Shown: positions 39,306-48,790 of the stretch, piece by piece
Layout of the letters: each line of letters starts with the position of its first letter
Numbering within the stretch: the stretch's first letter is position 1
Position numbers and translations under genes: made by a program
The notes under the pieces: model-generated
Told to the model about the DNA's origin: nothing
Databases searched by the model: none
Seen by the model: only the letters and a program-made list of their open reading frames with translations
Source of the DNA: Chlorobiota bacterium
Lineage (GTDB): Bacteria; Bacteroidota; Ignavibacteria; OLB7
NCBI GenBank assembly: GCA_028287785.1
Contig: JAQBOZ010000017.1
Location: forward strand, 1-64,000
DNA length: 64,000 nucleotides
Direction: 5' to 3'

Positions 39306-41132
39306 ATGGATCGAGTAGAGAACGCAGCCATCATTGTGATCGGCGGCGGGCATGCCGGCATCGAGGCCGCGTCCGCCTCCGCGCGTATGGGCATGCAAAC
39401 TATCCTGATCACTGCCGACCGTCGGGCGATTGGCCGCTTGTCCTGCAATCCAGCGATTGGAGGCATGGCGAAGGGCCAGCTTGTGTGCGAAATCGACGCT
39501 CTTGGCGGAGAGATGGCCCGTATTGCCGATCGATCCGGTATCCAGTTCAAGATGCTTGGCCGATCGAAGGGCCCCGCCATGTGGTCGCCACGCTCGCAGA
39601 ACGATAAGGATCTCTATCCTCAGATAGCACAGGAACGGCTGGCGGAGATAGAGAATCTGATTATCGTCGAGGGGCTTGTCGATGATGTTCTCCTTGAGGA
39701 TGGTGCCGTTGCCGGGGTACTGCTCGCGGACGGATCGACCATTCGGTGCCATTCCGTTATTCTCTGTTCAGGCACATTCCTTTCAGGACGAATGTTCCGC
39801 GGCGAAGAGACAACCGTGGGTGGCAGGGTGGGTGAAGAGTCGGTGGAACATCTGAGCGGGTCGCTTCGGCGCACGGGATTGCAGACTGGACGCCTGAAAA
39901 CCGGCACGCCGCCCCGAATCCATTGTCGTTCCATTGATCTATCTGTCTGTCATGCCGATGGTGGAGATGCAGAGCCGGTGCCGTTTTCGAAGCGTACGTC
40001 GTCAGTGCATAACCAGGTTGACTGTTATATAACGCAGACGACATCCGCCACGCATGATATTCTCCGTTCGGGTCTCGACCGTTCGCCGATGTTCACGGGG
40101 AGGATCACGGGTCGCGGCCCACGCTATTGCCCATCGGTGGAGGACAAGATCTTCCGATTTGCCGATAAGGAAAGCCATCAGGTGTTTCTTGAGCCGGAGG
40201 GGCTTGCAACCGACTCCGTCTATGTCAATGGCTTTTCGACTTCGCTTCCTGAGGAGATACAACTGGCGGCGTTACGAACGATTCCGGGGCTGGAGGGGTG
40301 TGAAATTCTTCGGTATGGTTATGCGGTGGAGTATGATTATTTCCCATCGCATCAGCTTCATCGCTCGCTGGAGAGTAAATTTGTCCGGCGTCTTTTCTTT
40401 GCGGGGCAGGTCAATGGGACTTCGGGGTATGAAGAGGCTGCGGCTCAAGGGCTGATCGCCGGGATCAATGCCGTGCTTGGCCTTCGTGGTGAGGAACCTC
40501 TTGTGCTTGATCGCTCGCAGGGGTATATCGGAGTTCTGATCGATGATCTTGTCAACCTCACGATTGATGAGCCCTACAGGATGTTTACTTCGCGCGCGGA
40601 GTATCGGCTGTTGCTCAGGCGGGATAATGCTGATCTTCGTCTTACCCCAATCGGACATCGGCTTGGCCTTGTGGAACCGGCCGAGTATGAAAGGGTGATG
40701 GCGAAGCAGCAGGGATTTACCAGGGTCGTGGAATTGCTCCAGCGGGAATCGGTGAAGTCGCTTACGGGTGGCGGTTCGGTCAGGGCGTGGCAGTACTTGA
40801 AGCGTCCCGAAGTTTCCATCGACCAGGTGCGGGAGCAGATTGTGGATCAGGAGTTGGTGTCCCTGCTCGCACATGCCGAGGTCGCGGAGCAGGCTGATAT
40901 CATGGCAACATACGAGGGATATATTACGCGCCAGCTGGAGGATATCGAGCGGTTCAGACGGGGAGAGGAGATGATCATTCCCGTGGCACTTGATTACTCC
41001 TCGATACGATCGCTCTCATCCGAGGGGCGGGAAAAACTTTCCATGATACGCCCCGCGTCGTTAGGACAGGCGGCGAGAATTGCGGGTGTGAGTCGCTCGG
41101 ATATCGCGGTGCTTGGCCTCTATCTACGATAA
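39306..41132 (+). CDS. mnmG: tRNA uridine-5-carboxymethylaminomethyl(34) synthesis enzyme MnmG
   Basis: AAIIVIGGGHAGIEAASASARMGMQTILIT; PAIGGMAKGQLVCEIDALGGEM; FAGQVNGTSGYEEAAAQGLIAGINA. Confidence 0.97.
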   Translation: MDRVENAAIIVIGGGHAGIEAASASARMGMQTILITADRRAIGRLSCNPAIGGMAKGQLVCEIDALGGEMARIADRSGIQFKMLGRSKGPAMWSPRSQNDKDLYPQIAQERLAEIENLIIVEGLVDDVLLEDGAVAGVLLADGSTIRCHSVILCSGTFLSGRMFRGEETTVGGRVGEESVEHLSGSLRRTGLQTGRLKTGTPPRIHCRSIDLSVCHADGGDAEPVPFSKRTSSVHNQVDCYITQTTSATHDILRSGLDRSPMFTGRITGRGPRYCPSVEDKIFRFADKESHQVFLEPEGLATDSVYVNGFSTSLPEEIQLAALRTIPGLEGCEILRYGYAVEYDYFPSHQLHRSLESKFVRRLFFAGQVNGTSGYEEAAAQGLIAGINAVLGLRGEEPLVLDRSQGYIGVLIDDLVNLTIDEPYRMFTSRAEYRLLLRRDNADLRLTPIGHRLGLVEPAEYERVMAKQQGFTRVVELLQRESVKSLTGGGSVRAWQYLKRPEVSIDQVREQIVDQELVSLLAHAEVAEQADIMATYEGYITRQLEDIERFRRGEEMIIPVALDYSSIRSLSSEGREKLSMIRPASLGQAARIAGVSRSDIAVLGLYLR

Positions 41133-41137
41133 TGCAG

Positions 41138-41153
41138 TGTTCCACGTGGAACA
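41138..41153. promoter_or_regulatory. parS-like ParB-binding site (perfect palindrome)
   Basis: TGTTCCACGTGGAACA. Confidence 0.82.
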
Positions 41154-41265
41154 ATCCTCTCTCATGATCAGGGCCTGGAACGGAGAGCTGTATGCCTGGA
41201 AGAAGTTGGACAGGCGAGCTGGTAGCCTATTCTGTCAAGAGTTTTAAGAGTGTAAGGAATATCAG

Positions 41266-42174
41266 ATGCGGGTGGCAATTGTTGGAGCACAGGGAGCGTT
41301 AGGACGCAAGACCACGGAACTGATCTCGAAGGAGACGGGGTGGGAACTTGTGCAGTTAACCCGCACGACGCTCGACATCGATGGACACCAGTCGGGGTTT
41401 GACAGTAAACATCCCACATCCTGGAAAGCGCTTTTCGAAAGCGAGAGCCTCAAGCCTGATGTGGTCATCAACACTGCCGCGTTTACCAATGTTGATCGTT
41501 GTGAGCGGGAGCGTCACGAAGCCTGGGAAAGCAATGCGCGTCTGGTGGAGATGATAGCCAAACAGTGTAAACGTCACGACCGTCATCTGGTTCAGATATC
41601 AACCGATTATATCTTCGACGGGAAGAACGGGCCATATCTTGAAGGGGCACCTCCGTGCCCGATCAATTACTATGGGAAGACGAAACTGGCCGCGGAAAAT
41701 ATCTGTACCGGAAGCGGGGTCCACCATACGATCATCCGCACGATGTGGCTCTATGGCGATGACGGGGGAACGAAGCCATCATTCGTTTCATGGGTGAATG
41801 GGGCGCTGTCACGCGGCGAAACGATACGGGTGGTTAACGATGAGTATGGCAATCCAACGCTCCTTGAAGACCTGGCATATGGGATTATCAAGGCCGTGGA
41901 ACGGGAATATCTCGGCATTGTCAATATCGCCGGGCCGGAATTGATGTCGCGGTATGAATGGGCCTGCCATGTGGCACGTGTCAACGACCTTGATGCAGCG
42001 GCAATTGAGATGATTACTGATGAAGAACTTCATCGTCCAGCTCGACGACCTCTTCGATCCGGATTGGTCTCTCTGAAGGCACAGGCAGTAATGGGGCTCC
42101 GGCTTACGCCGTTGAATGAGGGATTACAGCGCATACGGATACGAGAAGCCAGAACCGCGGCGGAATCGCATTGA
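41266..42174 (+). CDS. rfbD: dTDP-4-dehydrorhamnose reductase-like protein
   Basis: MRVAIVGAQGALGRKTTELIS; PDVVINTAAFTNVDRCERERHEAWESNA; LVQISTDYIFDGKNGPYLEGAPPCPINYYGKTKLAAE. Confidence 0.85.
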   Translation: MRVAIVGAQGALGRKTTELISKETGWELVQLTRTTLDIDGHQSGFDSKHPTSWKALFESESLKPDVVINTAAFTNVDRCERERHEAWESNARLVEMIAKQCKRHDRHLVQISTDYIFDGKNGPYLEGAPPCPINYYGKTKLAAENICTGSGVHHTIIRTMWLYGDDGGTKPSFVSWVNGALSRGETIRVVNDEYGNPTLLEDLAYGIIKAVEREYLGIVNIAGPELMSRYEWACHVARVNDLDAAAIEMITDEELHRPARRPLRSGLVSLKAQAVMGLRLTPLNEGLQRIRIREARTAAESH

Positions 42175-42334
42175 AAGCCCCGGAAGCATGAGGTAACAGC
42201 GGGCAATGGATGAGGATCGTCGGACCATCACATTCTCCGATGTTGGTCGGACCAGAGGATAGCCGGAAGAGAAGGCACCGGGTGACAGCGACTCCCCGGA
42301 TACCAGAGCAGGGTCAGAGAACAGCGCAAGGAAC

Positions 42335-43117
42335 ATGGCGTTTATGAAGGTAACGTTTCTTGGCAGTGGCACATCGACCGGCGTTCCCACAGTGGGATGC
42401 ACCTGTGCCATCTGCCGATCATCCGATCCCAGGGACAAGCGGCTCCGCCCATCCGTGTGGGTAGAGTTTCACGACACGAGCATCATCCTCGATACCGCAA
42501 CGGATTTTCGCCAGCAATGTCTCAGAGCCGGTATTGATAAACTTAATGCCGTAATCTATACCCATCATCATTTCGATCACATTGGTGGATTTGATGACCT
42601 TCGGGCGTTCAATTTCAAAATGGGGCGTCCCATTCCCATCTACGGCATGCCGGAAACACTTGACTGCCTCCGGCAGATGTTTGCCTACGCCTTCACCGAT
42701 TCCGCAAACCAGGAGAGCAGCAGACCCCATATCATTGCGCACACAATCCTCGATGATCCTTTTGATGTGGATGGTCATATGATCACTCCATTACGGCTCT
42801 CTCATGGGCGTATGCGGGTCAACGGGTATCGCATTGGCAACTTCGCGTACTGTACCGACTGCAACGCGATCAGCGAGGAGGCGGCCGAACAATTGCAGGG
42901 GATCGATACGCTTGTGCTTGATGCCCTTCGATTCACTCAGCATCCCACGCACTTCACACTGCAGCAGGCAATTGATATGGCGGAACGGCTTGGACCACGT
43001 CGGACCTACTTCACGCATATCGCTCATGAGATAGGACACGCAGAGGTCGATAGCACCCTTCCAGCGTCGATGTCCCTGGCATATGATGGGCTGATCCTGG
43101 ATATTGACGAGGGGTGA
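42335..43117 (+). CDS. MBL-fold metallo-hydrolase (PhnP-like)
   Basis: MKVTFLGSGTSTGVPTVGCTCAICRSSDPRDKRLRPS...VIYTHHHFDHIGGFDDLRAFN. Confidence 0.9.
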   Translation: MAFMKVTFLGSGTSTGVPTVGCTCAICRSSDPRDKRLRPSVWVEFHDTSIILDTATDFRQQCLRAGIDKLNAVIYTHHHFDHIGGFDDLRAFNFKMGRPIPIYGMPETLDCLRQMFAYAFTDSANQESSRPHIIAHTILDDPFDVDGHMITPLRLSHGRMRVNGYRIGNFAYCTDCNAISEEAAEQLQGIDTLVLDALRFTQHPTHFTLQQAIDMAERLGPRRTYFTHIAHEIGHAEVDSTLPASMSLAYDGLILDIDEG

Positions 43118-43202
43118 GTTCGGGAAGGGGTTGCAATCAGAAGCAAAGATTGCTACATTGCTCATCGATCTCTTGTGATGGTATGATCAATTGTGAGCAG
43201 TA

Positions 43203-43616
43203 ATGAAAATCGTCAGGTATTCACTTGCTATCGTCGTCCTGCTGTGCATAGCCTTTCCGGCGACGGGAACACAGAGCATTTTCAGTTACGTCAAGGCATC
43301 GCCATACGGTGATGAGGTGCTTCTGCAGTGGGAAACGATGGAAGAGACGGGGATCAGAAGTTTTGAAATTGAACGGAAAAGCGACGAAACCATCGATTAT
43401 CGAATGATTGCGCGGATCGATCCCAAAGGCCGGCACTCCGCGTATAACTATATCGACAACGGGGCATTTTACAAGACCGAGAGCGGCAAGCATTTTACCT
43501 ATCGGCTGAAGGCGGTTGGCGCAAGCACCGATCAGTTCTCACCCGCCATCACCATTACTCATGAGGTTTCCGGGGTACGGAAATCGTGGGGGATGATCAA
43601 GGAATTGTTCCGCTGA
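43203..43616 (+). CDS. Small secreted hypothetical protein, fibronectin-like fold
   Basis: MKIVRYSLAIVVLLCIAFPATGTQSIFSYVKASPYGDEVLLQWETMEETGIRSFEIERKSDE; signal peptide and possible -7 box TACATTG upstream. Confidence 0.7.
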   Translation: MKIVRYSLAIVVLLCIAFPATGTQSIFSYVKASPYGDEVLLQWETMEETGIRSFEIERKSDETIDYRMIARIDPKGRHSAYNYIDNGAFYKTESGKHFTYRLKAVGASTDQFSPAITITHEVSGVRKSWGMIKELFR

Positions 43617-43764
43617 CAGATTATCGAACATTAAAATGACACATTGAGTATCAATGTGCTTTTTTTTACCCCGCCGTTAAAGTAAATTGTGAGCTAAGAG
43701 TTGATAGAGTGCTCATCTTGAAGATCTAAACCTTAATGGCCTGCCAATCTACAGTAATCAAACC

Positions 43765-46700
43765 ATGAGATGGAGCGTGGATGCCCGGAAATCGTGGCAT
43801 CAGGGGCTATTTCTAACTCTGCTGGTTGTGCTGACGTGGATGGCGGGAAGTAAAAGTGGGTGGGGACAACCAACAACAGCCCCGCTCGAAGATCTGACGC
43901 TGAAGCCGGATATCATGAAGTATCATCTCACGGGCGAGGAGATACCGGGGGAGTTCGGGGGATTCGATGCCTCATGGCGCGCTGTGCTGGACAAGGCGTA
44001 TCTGAGCCGATACCTCCTCGACGGTCGGTATGAGATGGCGAATGAAGAGGCGCGCCGGCAGATTGAATCCAATCCCAGTTTCCCATTTCTGGCGAAGACC
44101 TGGCTGCAGAAAGGGCGCGCCAACCTCGTGCTCGGCAGATATGAAGAGGCGAGAAGGGATTTCAATCAGGCATATCTGAAGGCCAGTGATGAAGAGACGG
44201 AGGAGGATCAGCTCACGGCAGGGTCCGCGCTCTTCTATCTGGGATTGATAGAAGTCGTTGACAGGGAACAGCCGATTGACAAAGCGTTGAACCTGGTGGA
44301 GGAGTTCGCAACCAGGTATCCCGATCATCCGATGCAGGGACGTGCATTGGCGCTGATGGGAATGATAGCGGAGTCCAATGGACGTTGTGACAAGGCTATC
44401 GATTACTACGAACAGGCGGCCAGCCGCGCAGAGGGCAAAGACCTTCCGCCCTTGCGTAATGCTATCGCCAGATGTCTCCTCGGTCAGGGGCGATACGCGA
44501 ACGCCGCCTCGATCGTGGAGGAACAGCTTCGGATGCTGCGGGCTCCCGAACCGTCGGACGCGGAACGGGAAAGCGGCGATAATGATTGGGCGGAATCCGC
44601 TCTGATCGCCGGGGCAATCGACATGGAAACCGGGAAATATCCGGAGGCGGAGTCGGCGTTTATCAACGTCGCGGATAATATGCAGGGGGCGTACAGGCGA
44701 CGGGGGCTGCTGGGGCTGGCCGATACGTACAAACAGGCGCATCGCACGGATTCGGCAATTACGCTCTACAAACGGCTGATCGCGGCCGATAGCAACGATC
44801 TTCCCGGCCAGACCGCGGAGTATCAGATGGCGCTTACCTACTGGGAGAGTGGAGCAACGGAACAGGCCATCGCGATGCTGGGGGAGATCGCGGCCGATGA
44901 GCGGCATCGGTATAACGATTACGCGATGCTGCTGCAGGGGGAGATACGATATAAGAATCAGGAGTATGCCGAGGCGCTCCGGCTGGTTGAACAGGCCCGG
45001 AAAACGGCGCGGAGCCGGCCGCTGCAGCGTACGGCGGCAACGCTCTCGGGAGCATCTCTTATCGCTCTCAACCGCGCGGCGGAGGCGGAACAGGTGCTGA
45101 GCGAGGCTGAAGCCGCCACCGGGGATCAGGCGGTCGGTGGAAACCTGGAATCGGCAAGGATCAAGCTGCTTCGGGGAATCGCGCTTGTAAAGATCGGAGA
45201 GCAGCCCGCGGCGATCACACGGCTCAACGCATGCCTTGAAGAGACGAACGATGACAGCACCGCGGCGCAGGCGATGTACTGGCTGGGCGAGGCATACTTC
45301 CAGTCGCGACTCTACAAGGCGGCGATTCATGCGCTGGATCAGCTTGTGGAACATTATCCCGGCTCAAGCCAGGTTCCCGGCGCCCTCTACACGATCGGCT
45401 GGTCGAATTTCAAGGATGGAAATTTCAACGCGGCTGAACGGGCGTTTTCCAGCCTGATCAAAGCGTATCCGATGACCGAATATGCCGCTGAATCGGAATT
45501 GCGGCGTGGTGACGCGCTGATGATGAGCGGGCATTACCCGGAAGCAATCACGGCGTATCAGCAGGCAAGGGAGAAAGGGGCTACGCCCGAAGAGGTGATC
45601 CATGCCGATTATCAGAGGGCATTGGCCTATTTCCGCCAGGGAGATATGAGCTCCGCCGATAAAACGCTGAAGCAGTTCTTCCTCTGTCATCCCGATAATG
45701 ATCTCTATGCCGACGCGCTCTATCTGCGGGCCTTTATGGCAGACAGAGAGGGGAAATCGGAGAGGGAAATCGATCGGCTGAATATCCTCCTGAAAACGCC
45801 GGTCTCCGATCAGCTCGGGGCGCAGGCCTACAACCTCATGGCAACGGCCTATTCACGGCTCGGCGATCGAGCCGGTGCGGCGGCGGCAAGCTCGATCCTT
45901 CTCGAAAAATATCCAAAAAGTTCCTACGCAATCGATGCGCGCACGCTGCTGGAGGAAGTACGGAAGGAAGGGGTTCGGGGCGAAGGGGCTGAAACGGGAG
46001 CATGCGGCCTGCGAGGGGATGACAGCCTCCAGGTGCGACGGGGTGAGATCTACATGGCGACGGGAAATGGCGAGGATGCGGCAAGGGAATTTCGCGATCT
46101 GATGGGGAAGCGAGGAACCGATACCTGCTCGCTCGACCTCTGGATAAACCTGGCAAAAAGCCTCCTCATTGCCGGAGAGAAAAAGAGAGCGGTCGATACG
46201 CTGACATTGATAACCGAAGGGTTCCCGCAAAGCGGTCCGGCGATGAAGGCCGCCTCGATGCTGGCGCGGATCGCGCTGGAGAACAATGATGTGGAATCGG
46301 CTCTGAAAAATCTTCGGATAATCGCCGGGAGTGAAAAATCCTCGGCCGCCGAGGGAAATCGAATTCTGGCGGAAATTTATCTGCGGCAGGGAAATATCGA
46401 TTCCGCGAAACAGGCGCTCTACCGGAATACGAAATTGTCCGGCGCACATGGGGAATCGGATCGGGCGTGGATCATGCTGGCGACGATTGAAAAGGATACA
46501 GCGCTTACGCGGCTTATCGACACAAATCTTCGCGCGGCCGAAAAGCGAAATGATTCTCTGGGAATTCGAGCAGGCCTGGCGCTCGCCGCGATGCGCTACG
46601 CCTCGGGCGACACGGCAGAGGCCTCACGACTGATCGAGCGGACGCTGACAAGGCTGGAGAGCGACGAGGAATATTCGGATGGCGACAGGCTGCAGATCGC

Positions 46701-46824
46701 CAGGCTCTATGAATCTCTGGGCGCGCCGGCTACCGCAAAAGACATTTATCGCCGGATAATCGGCGAAAGCTGCGATGGGGAACTACGCTCCGAGGCGGAT
46801 CGACGATTAAAGGGATTGAACTGA
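43765..46824 (+). CDS. Large TPR-repeat protein
   Basis: Repeated helical tetratricopeptide units (e.g. AMYWLGEAYFQSRLYKAAIHALDQLVEHYPGSSQVPGALYTIGWSNFKDGNFNAAERAFSSLIKAYP). Confidence 0.88.
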   Translation: MRWSVDARKSWHQGLFLTLLVVLTWMAGSKSGWGQPTTAPLEDLTLKPDIMKYHLTGEEIPGEFGGFDASWRAVLDKAYLSRYLLDGRYEMANEEARRQIESNPSFPFLAKTWLQKGRANLVLGRYEEARRDFNQAYLKASDEETEEDQLTAGSALFYLGLIEVVDREQPIDKALNLVEEFATRYPDHPMQGRALALMGMIAESNGRCDKAIDYYEQAASRAEGKDLPPLRNAIARCLLGQGRYANAASIVEEQLRMLRAPEPSDAERESGDNDWAESALIAGAIDMETGKYPEAESAFINVADNMQGAYRRRGLLGLADTYKQAHRTDSAITLYKRLIAADSNDLPGQTAEYQMALTYWESGATEQAIAMLGEIAADERHRYNDYAMLLQGEIRYKNQEYAEALRLVEQARKTARSRPLQRTAATLSGASLIALNRAAEAEQVLSEAEAATGDQAVGGNLESARIKLLRGIALVKIGEQPAAITRLNACLEETNDDSTAAQAMYWLGEAYFQSRLYKAAIHALDQLVEHYPGSSQVPGALYTIGWSNFKDGNFNAAERAFSSLIKAYPMTEYAAESELRRGDALMMSGHYPEAITAYQQAREKGATPEEVIHADYQRALAYFRQGDMSSADKTLKQFFLCHPDNDLYADALYLRAFMADREGKSEREIDRLNILLKTPVSDQLGAQAYNLMATAYSRLGDRAGAAAASSILLEKYPKSSYAIDARTLLEEVRKEGVRGEGAETGACGLRGDDSLQVRRGEIYMATGNGEDAAREFRDLMGKRGTDTCSLDLWINLAKSLLIAGEKKRAVDTLTLITEGFPQSGPAMKAASMLARIALENNDVESALKNLRIIAGSEKSSAAEGNRILAEIYLRQGNIDSAKQALYRNTKLSGAHGESDRAWIMLATIEKDTALTRLIDTNLRAAEKRNDSLGIRAGLALAAMRYASGDTAEASRLIERTLTRLESDEEYSDGDRLQIARLYESLGAPATAKDIYRRIIGESCDGELRSEADRRLKGLN

Positions 46825-46826
46825 TC

Positions 46827-48557
46827 ATGGAGTGGGCCAGATCCATATCGAACCGATACGGTACTATCTCCGCGCTCGCGACGATGGGAATTATTCTGCT
46901 TGCATGTTCCGGTGAATCGGTAATTGCCCAGCAGGAAAAAAAGAATAATGAACGCGATACGGCGGTCGGCGTTGCCCAGAAAAGAAAACCCAATGACCGC
47001 GGCGGTCGCGATAAACCCAGACGCGGAGAAAACCCTCCATCGCCCGCCAGGGCCGCGGAGCCCGATGATTCCCCGGTCGATCTGGCGCGAAAGACATATC
47101 AGGACAACGGAGGAACCGTCAAGCGCCAGCCGCGCATAATGGCTCCGGTGAACGTGGAACCGGTTCAGCTCAACAGTTCCGGCGAGAACGATCGCGAAAA
47201 GATCCAGGTGGGAAAATATGCCGGATTCGAGTCCGCGATGCTTGCCCGGCAGCCGTTCTACGCGGAGGGGACGTTTGGAATATTCACGACAGCGGGGCTC
47301 CGGCTGAATTATATCGGCACATCATGGCCGTATGATTATTCCGCGCAGATAAAATTCGCATCGACAAATGGTTTCGTCACAAACGCCCGACGAACCAGCG
47401 TGGAGGCGGGAGCGAACGGCGGATATGTGATCGGCGATAATTACGGGATATTCAGTGGCGGGCATATGGGAGGAGAGATCTCGTATGGCAATGATCGCTA
47501 CACGCTCTATACCCTCAACCCGGCGCCGGAACGGCGCAACGAGCGCTGGAAAATCGGTGCATCGGGGCGCAACAGCTACAAGGGGACAACGTTCGATCTG
47601 AAGGGGAATTATCGCTCGCTTGCGATGACGGGAGATTCCGCGGCCGCCGAGCGGACGCTGGGGGGCGAGGCGAGCGTAAGCACCGGCTGGCTCGGATTGA
47701 CTGTTGGAGGCGGTGCCAATCTCCAATTGACGACGCTGAAAGGGACGGCGATCAATTATGGCAGAGTGAATCTGTTCGCGGCATATACAAGCGCGTATTT
47801 CAAAATACAGGCGGGAGCGAACGGTGATTTCGCCGGCAACAGCGATGGAACATCGAGCGATAAAATTCTCCCGTCGGCGGAATTGCAGCTTTATCCGCTC
47901 CGCGGCATCACACTATCGGCGGGGATCAGCGGCGGAATAAATCCTCTCTCTCTCCAGCGCCTTCTCGATAACAATCCCTACGTCTCCTCGAATCCGCTGG
48001 TGCGGCATGAGGTGGAGGGGCTTGGATACAGGGCTGCCGTGCGTATCGAGCCGTGGGAATCCTTTGGTTTGCGACTGCTTGGATCGCGACGGAACTACGA
48101 TAATTATTCCTATTTCAGCGCGCGGACATCGGGGACGTTCAATCCACAATACGATGTGGCGACGGTGACATCGGGGACGGGCGATCTGTATTGGCAGATC
48201 GATGGCGATGATCTTCTCGCGCTGATCGCAACCTATAACGACGGAAAACTCGGGGCCTCGGGGACACGCATTCCCTATCTGCCGGCAATCGATGCCGAGG
48301 CGATGTACGGCAGGCGTCTCTCGAATATCCCGCTCTCGATTACCGCGACGCTCCATTATATCGGCGAGCGGACCGGCGCGACCGATACCCTGTCGAAACC
48401 GGTGGCGCTGATAAATCTCAAGGGACGATATACGATCAGCGGGCATTTCGATGCGATGATCGAGCTGGATAATATAATCGATCAGCAATACGAATTATGG
48501 AGCGGATATGGTGAGCGGGGGATATTCGGATCGATAGGAATTGCGGTCAGATATTGA
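46827..48557 (+). CDS. Outer-membrane beta-barrel / TonB-dependent-receptor-like protein
   Basis: Alternating beta-strand pattern; ends ...FDAMIELDNIIDQQYELWSGYGERGIFGSIGIAVRY, typical of TonB-receptor C-termini. Confidence 0.7.
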   Translation: MEWARSISNRYGTISALATMGIILLACSGESVIAQQEKKNNERDTAVGVAQKRKPNDRGGRDKPRRGENPPSPARAAEPDDSPVDLARKTYQDNGGTVKRQPRIMAPVNVEPVQLNSSGENDREKIQVGKYAGFESAMLARQPFYAEGTFGIFTTAGLRLNYIGTSWPYDYSAQIKFASTNGFVTNARRTSVEAGANGGYVIGDNYGIFSGGHMGGEISYGNDRYTLYTLNPAPERRNERWKIGASGRNSYKGTTFDLKGNYRSLAMTGDSAAAERTLGGEASVSTGWLGLTVGGGANLQLTTLKGTAINYGRVNLFAAYTSAYFKIQAGANGDFAGNSDGTSSDKILPSAELQLYPLRGITLSAGISGGINPLSLQRLLDNNPYVSSNPLVRHEVEGLGYRAAVRIEPWESFGLRLLGSRRNYDNYSYFSARTSGTFNPQYDVATVTSGTGDLYWQIDGDDLLALIATYNDGKLGASGTRIPYLPAIDAEAMYGRRLSNIPLSITATLHYIGERTGATDTLSKPVALINLKGRYTISGHFDAMIELDNIIDQQYELWSGYGERGIFGSIGIAVRY

Positions 48558-48691
48558 AAATATATACAGATGCGATGTTCCAGAGCATACGGATCGGCTG
48601 AGGGCGCGATCCGCCGGGAACAATGAATATTCAGGGGGTCCAGACTGTTACGGTCTCCAGCCTGGGAGCGCCGTACCCTCCGGAAGCGCCG

Positions 48692-48725
48692 GGATGCGAG
48701 CAGGATATGTTTCTTGCTCGCATCC
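48692..48725. repeat. Intergenic inverted repeat
   Basis: GGATGCGAGCA GGATATGTTTCT TGCTCGCATCC, perfect 11-bp stem. Confidence 0.5.
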
Positions 48726-48790
48726 AACGGCCGGCAGATACGCATTCCGATAACAAATGATTATCGGAAAATATCAGCGAGGAGATTGCG

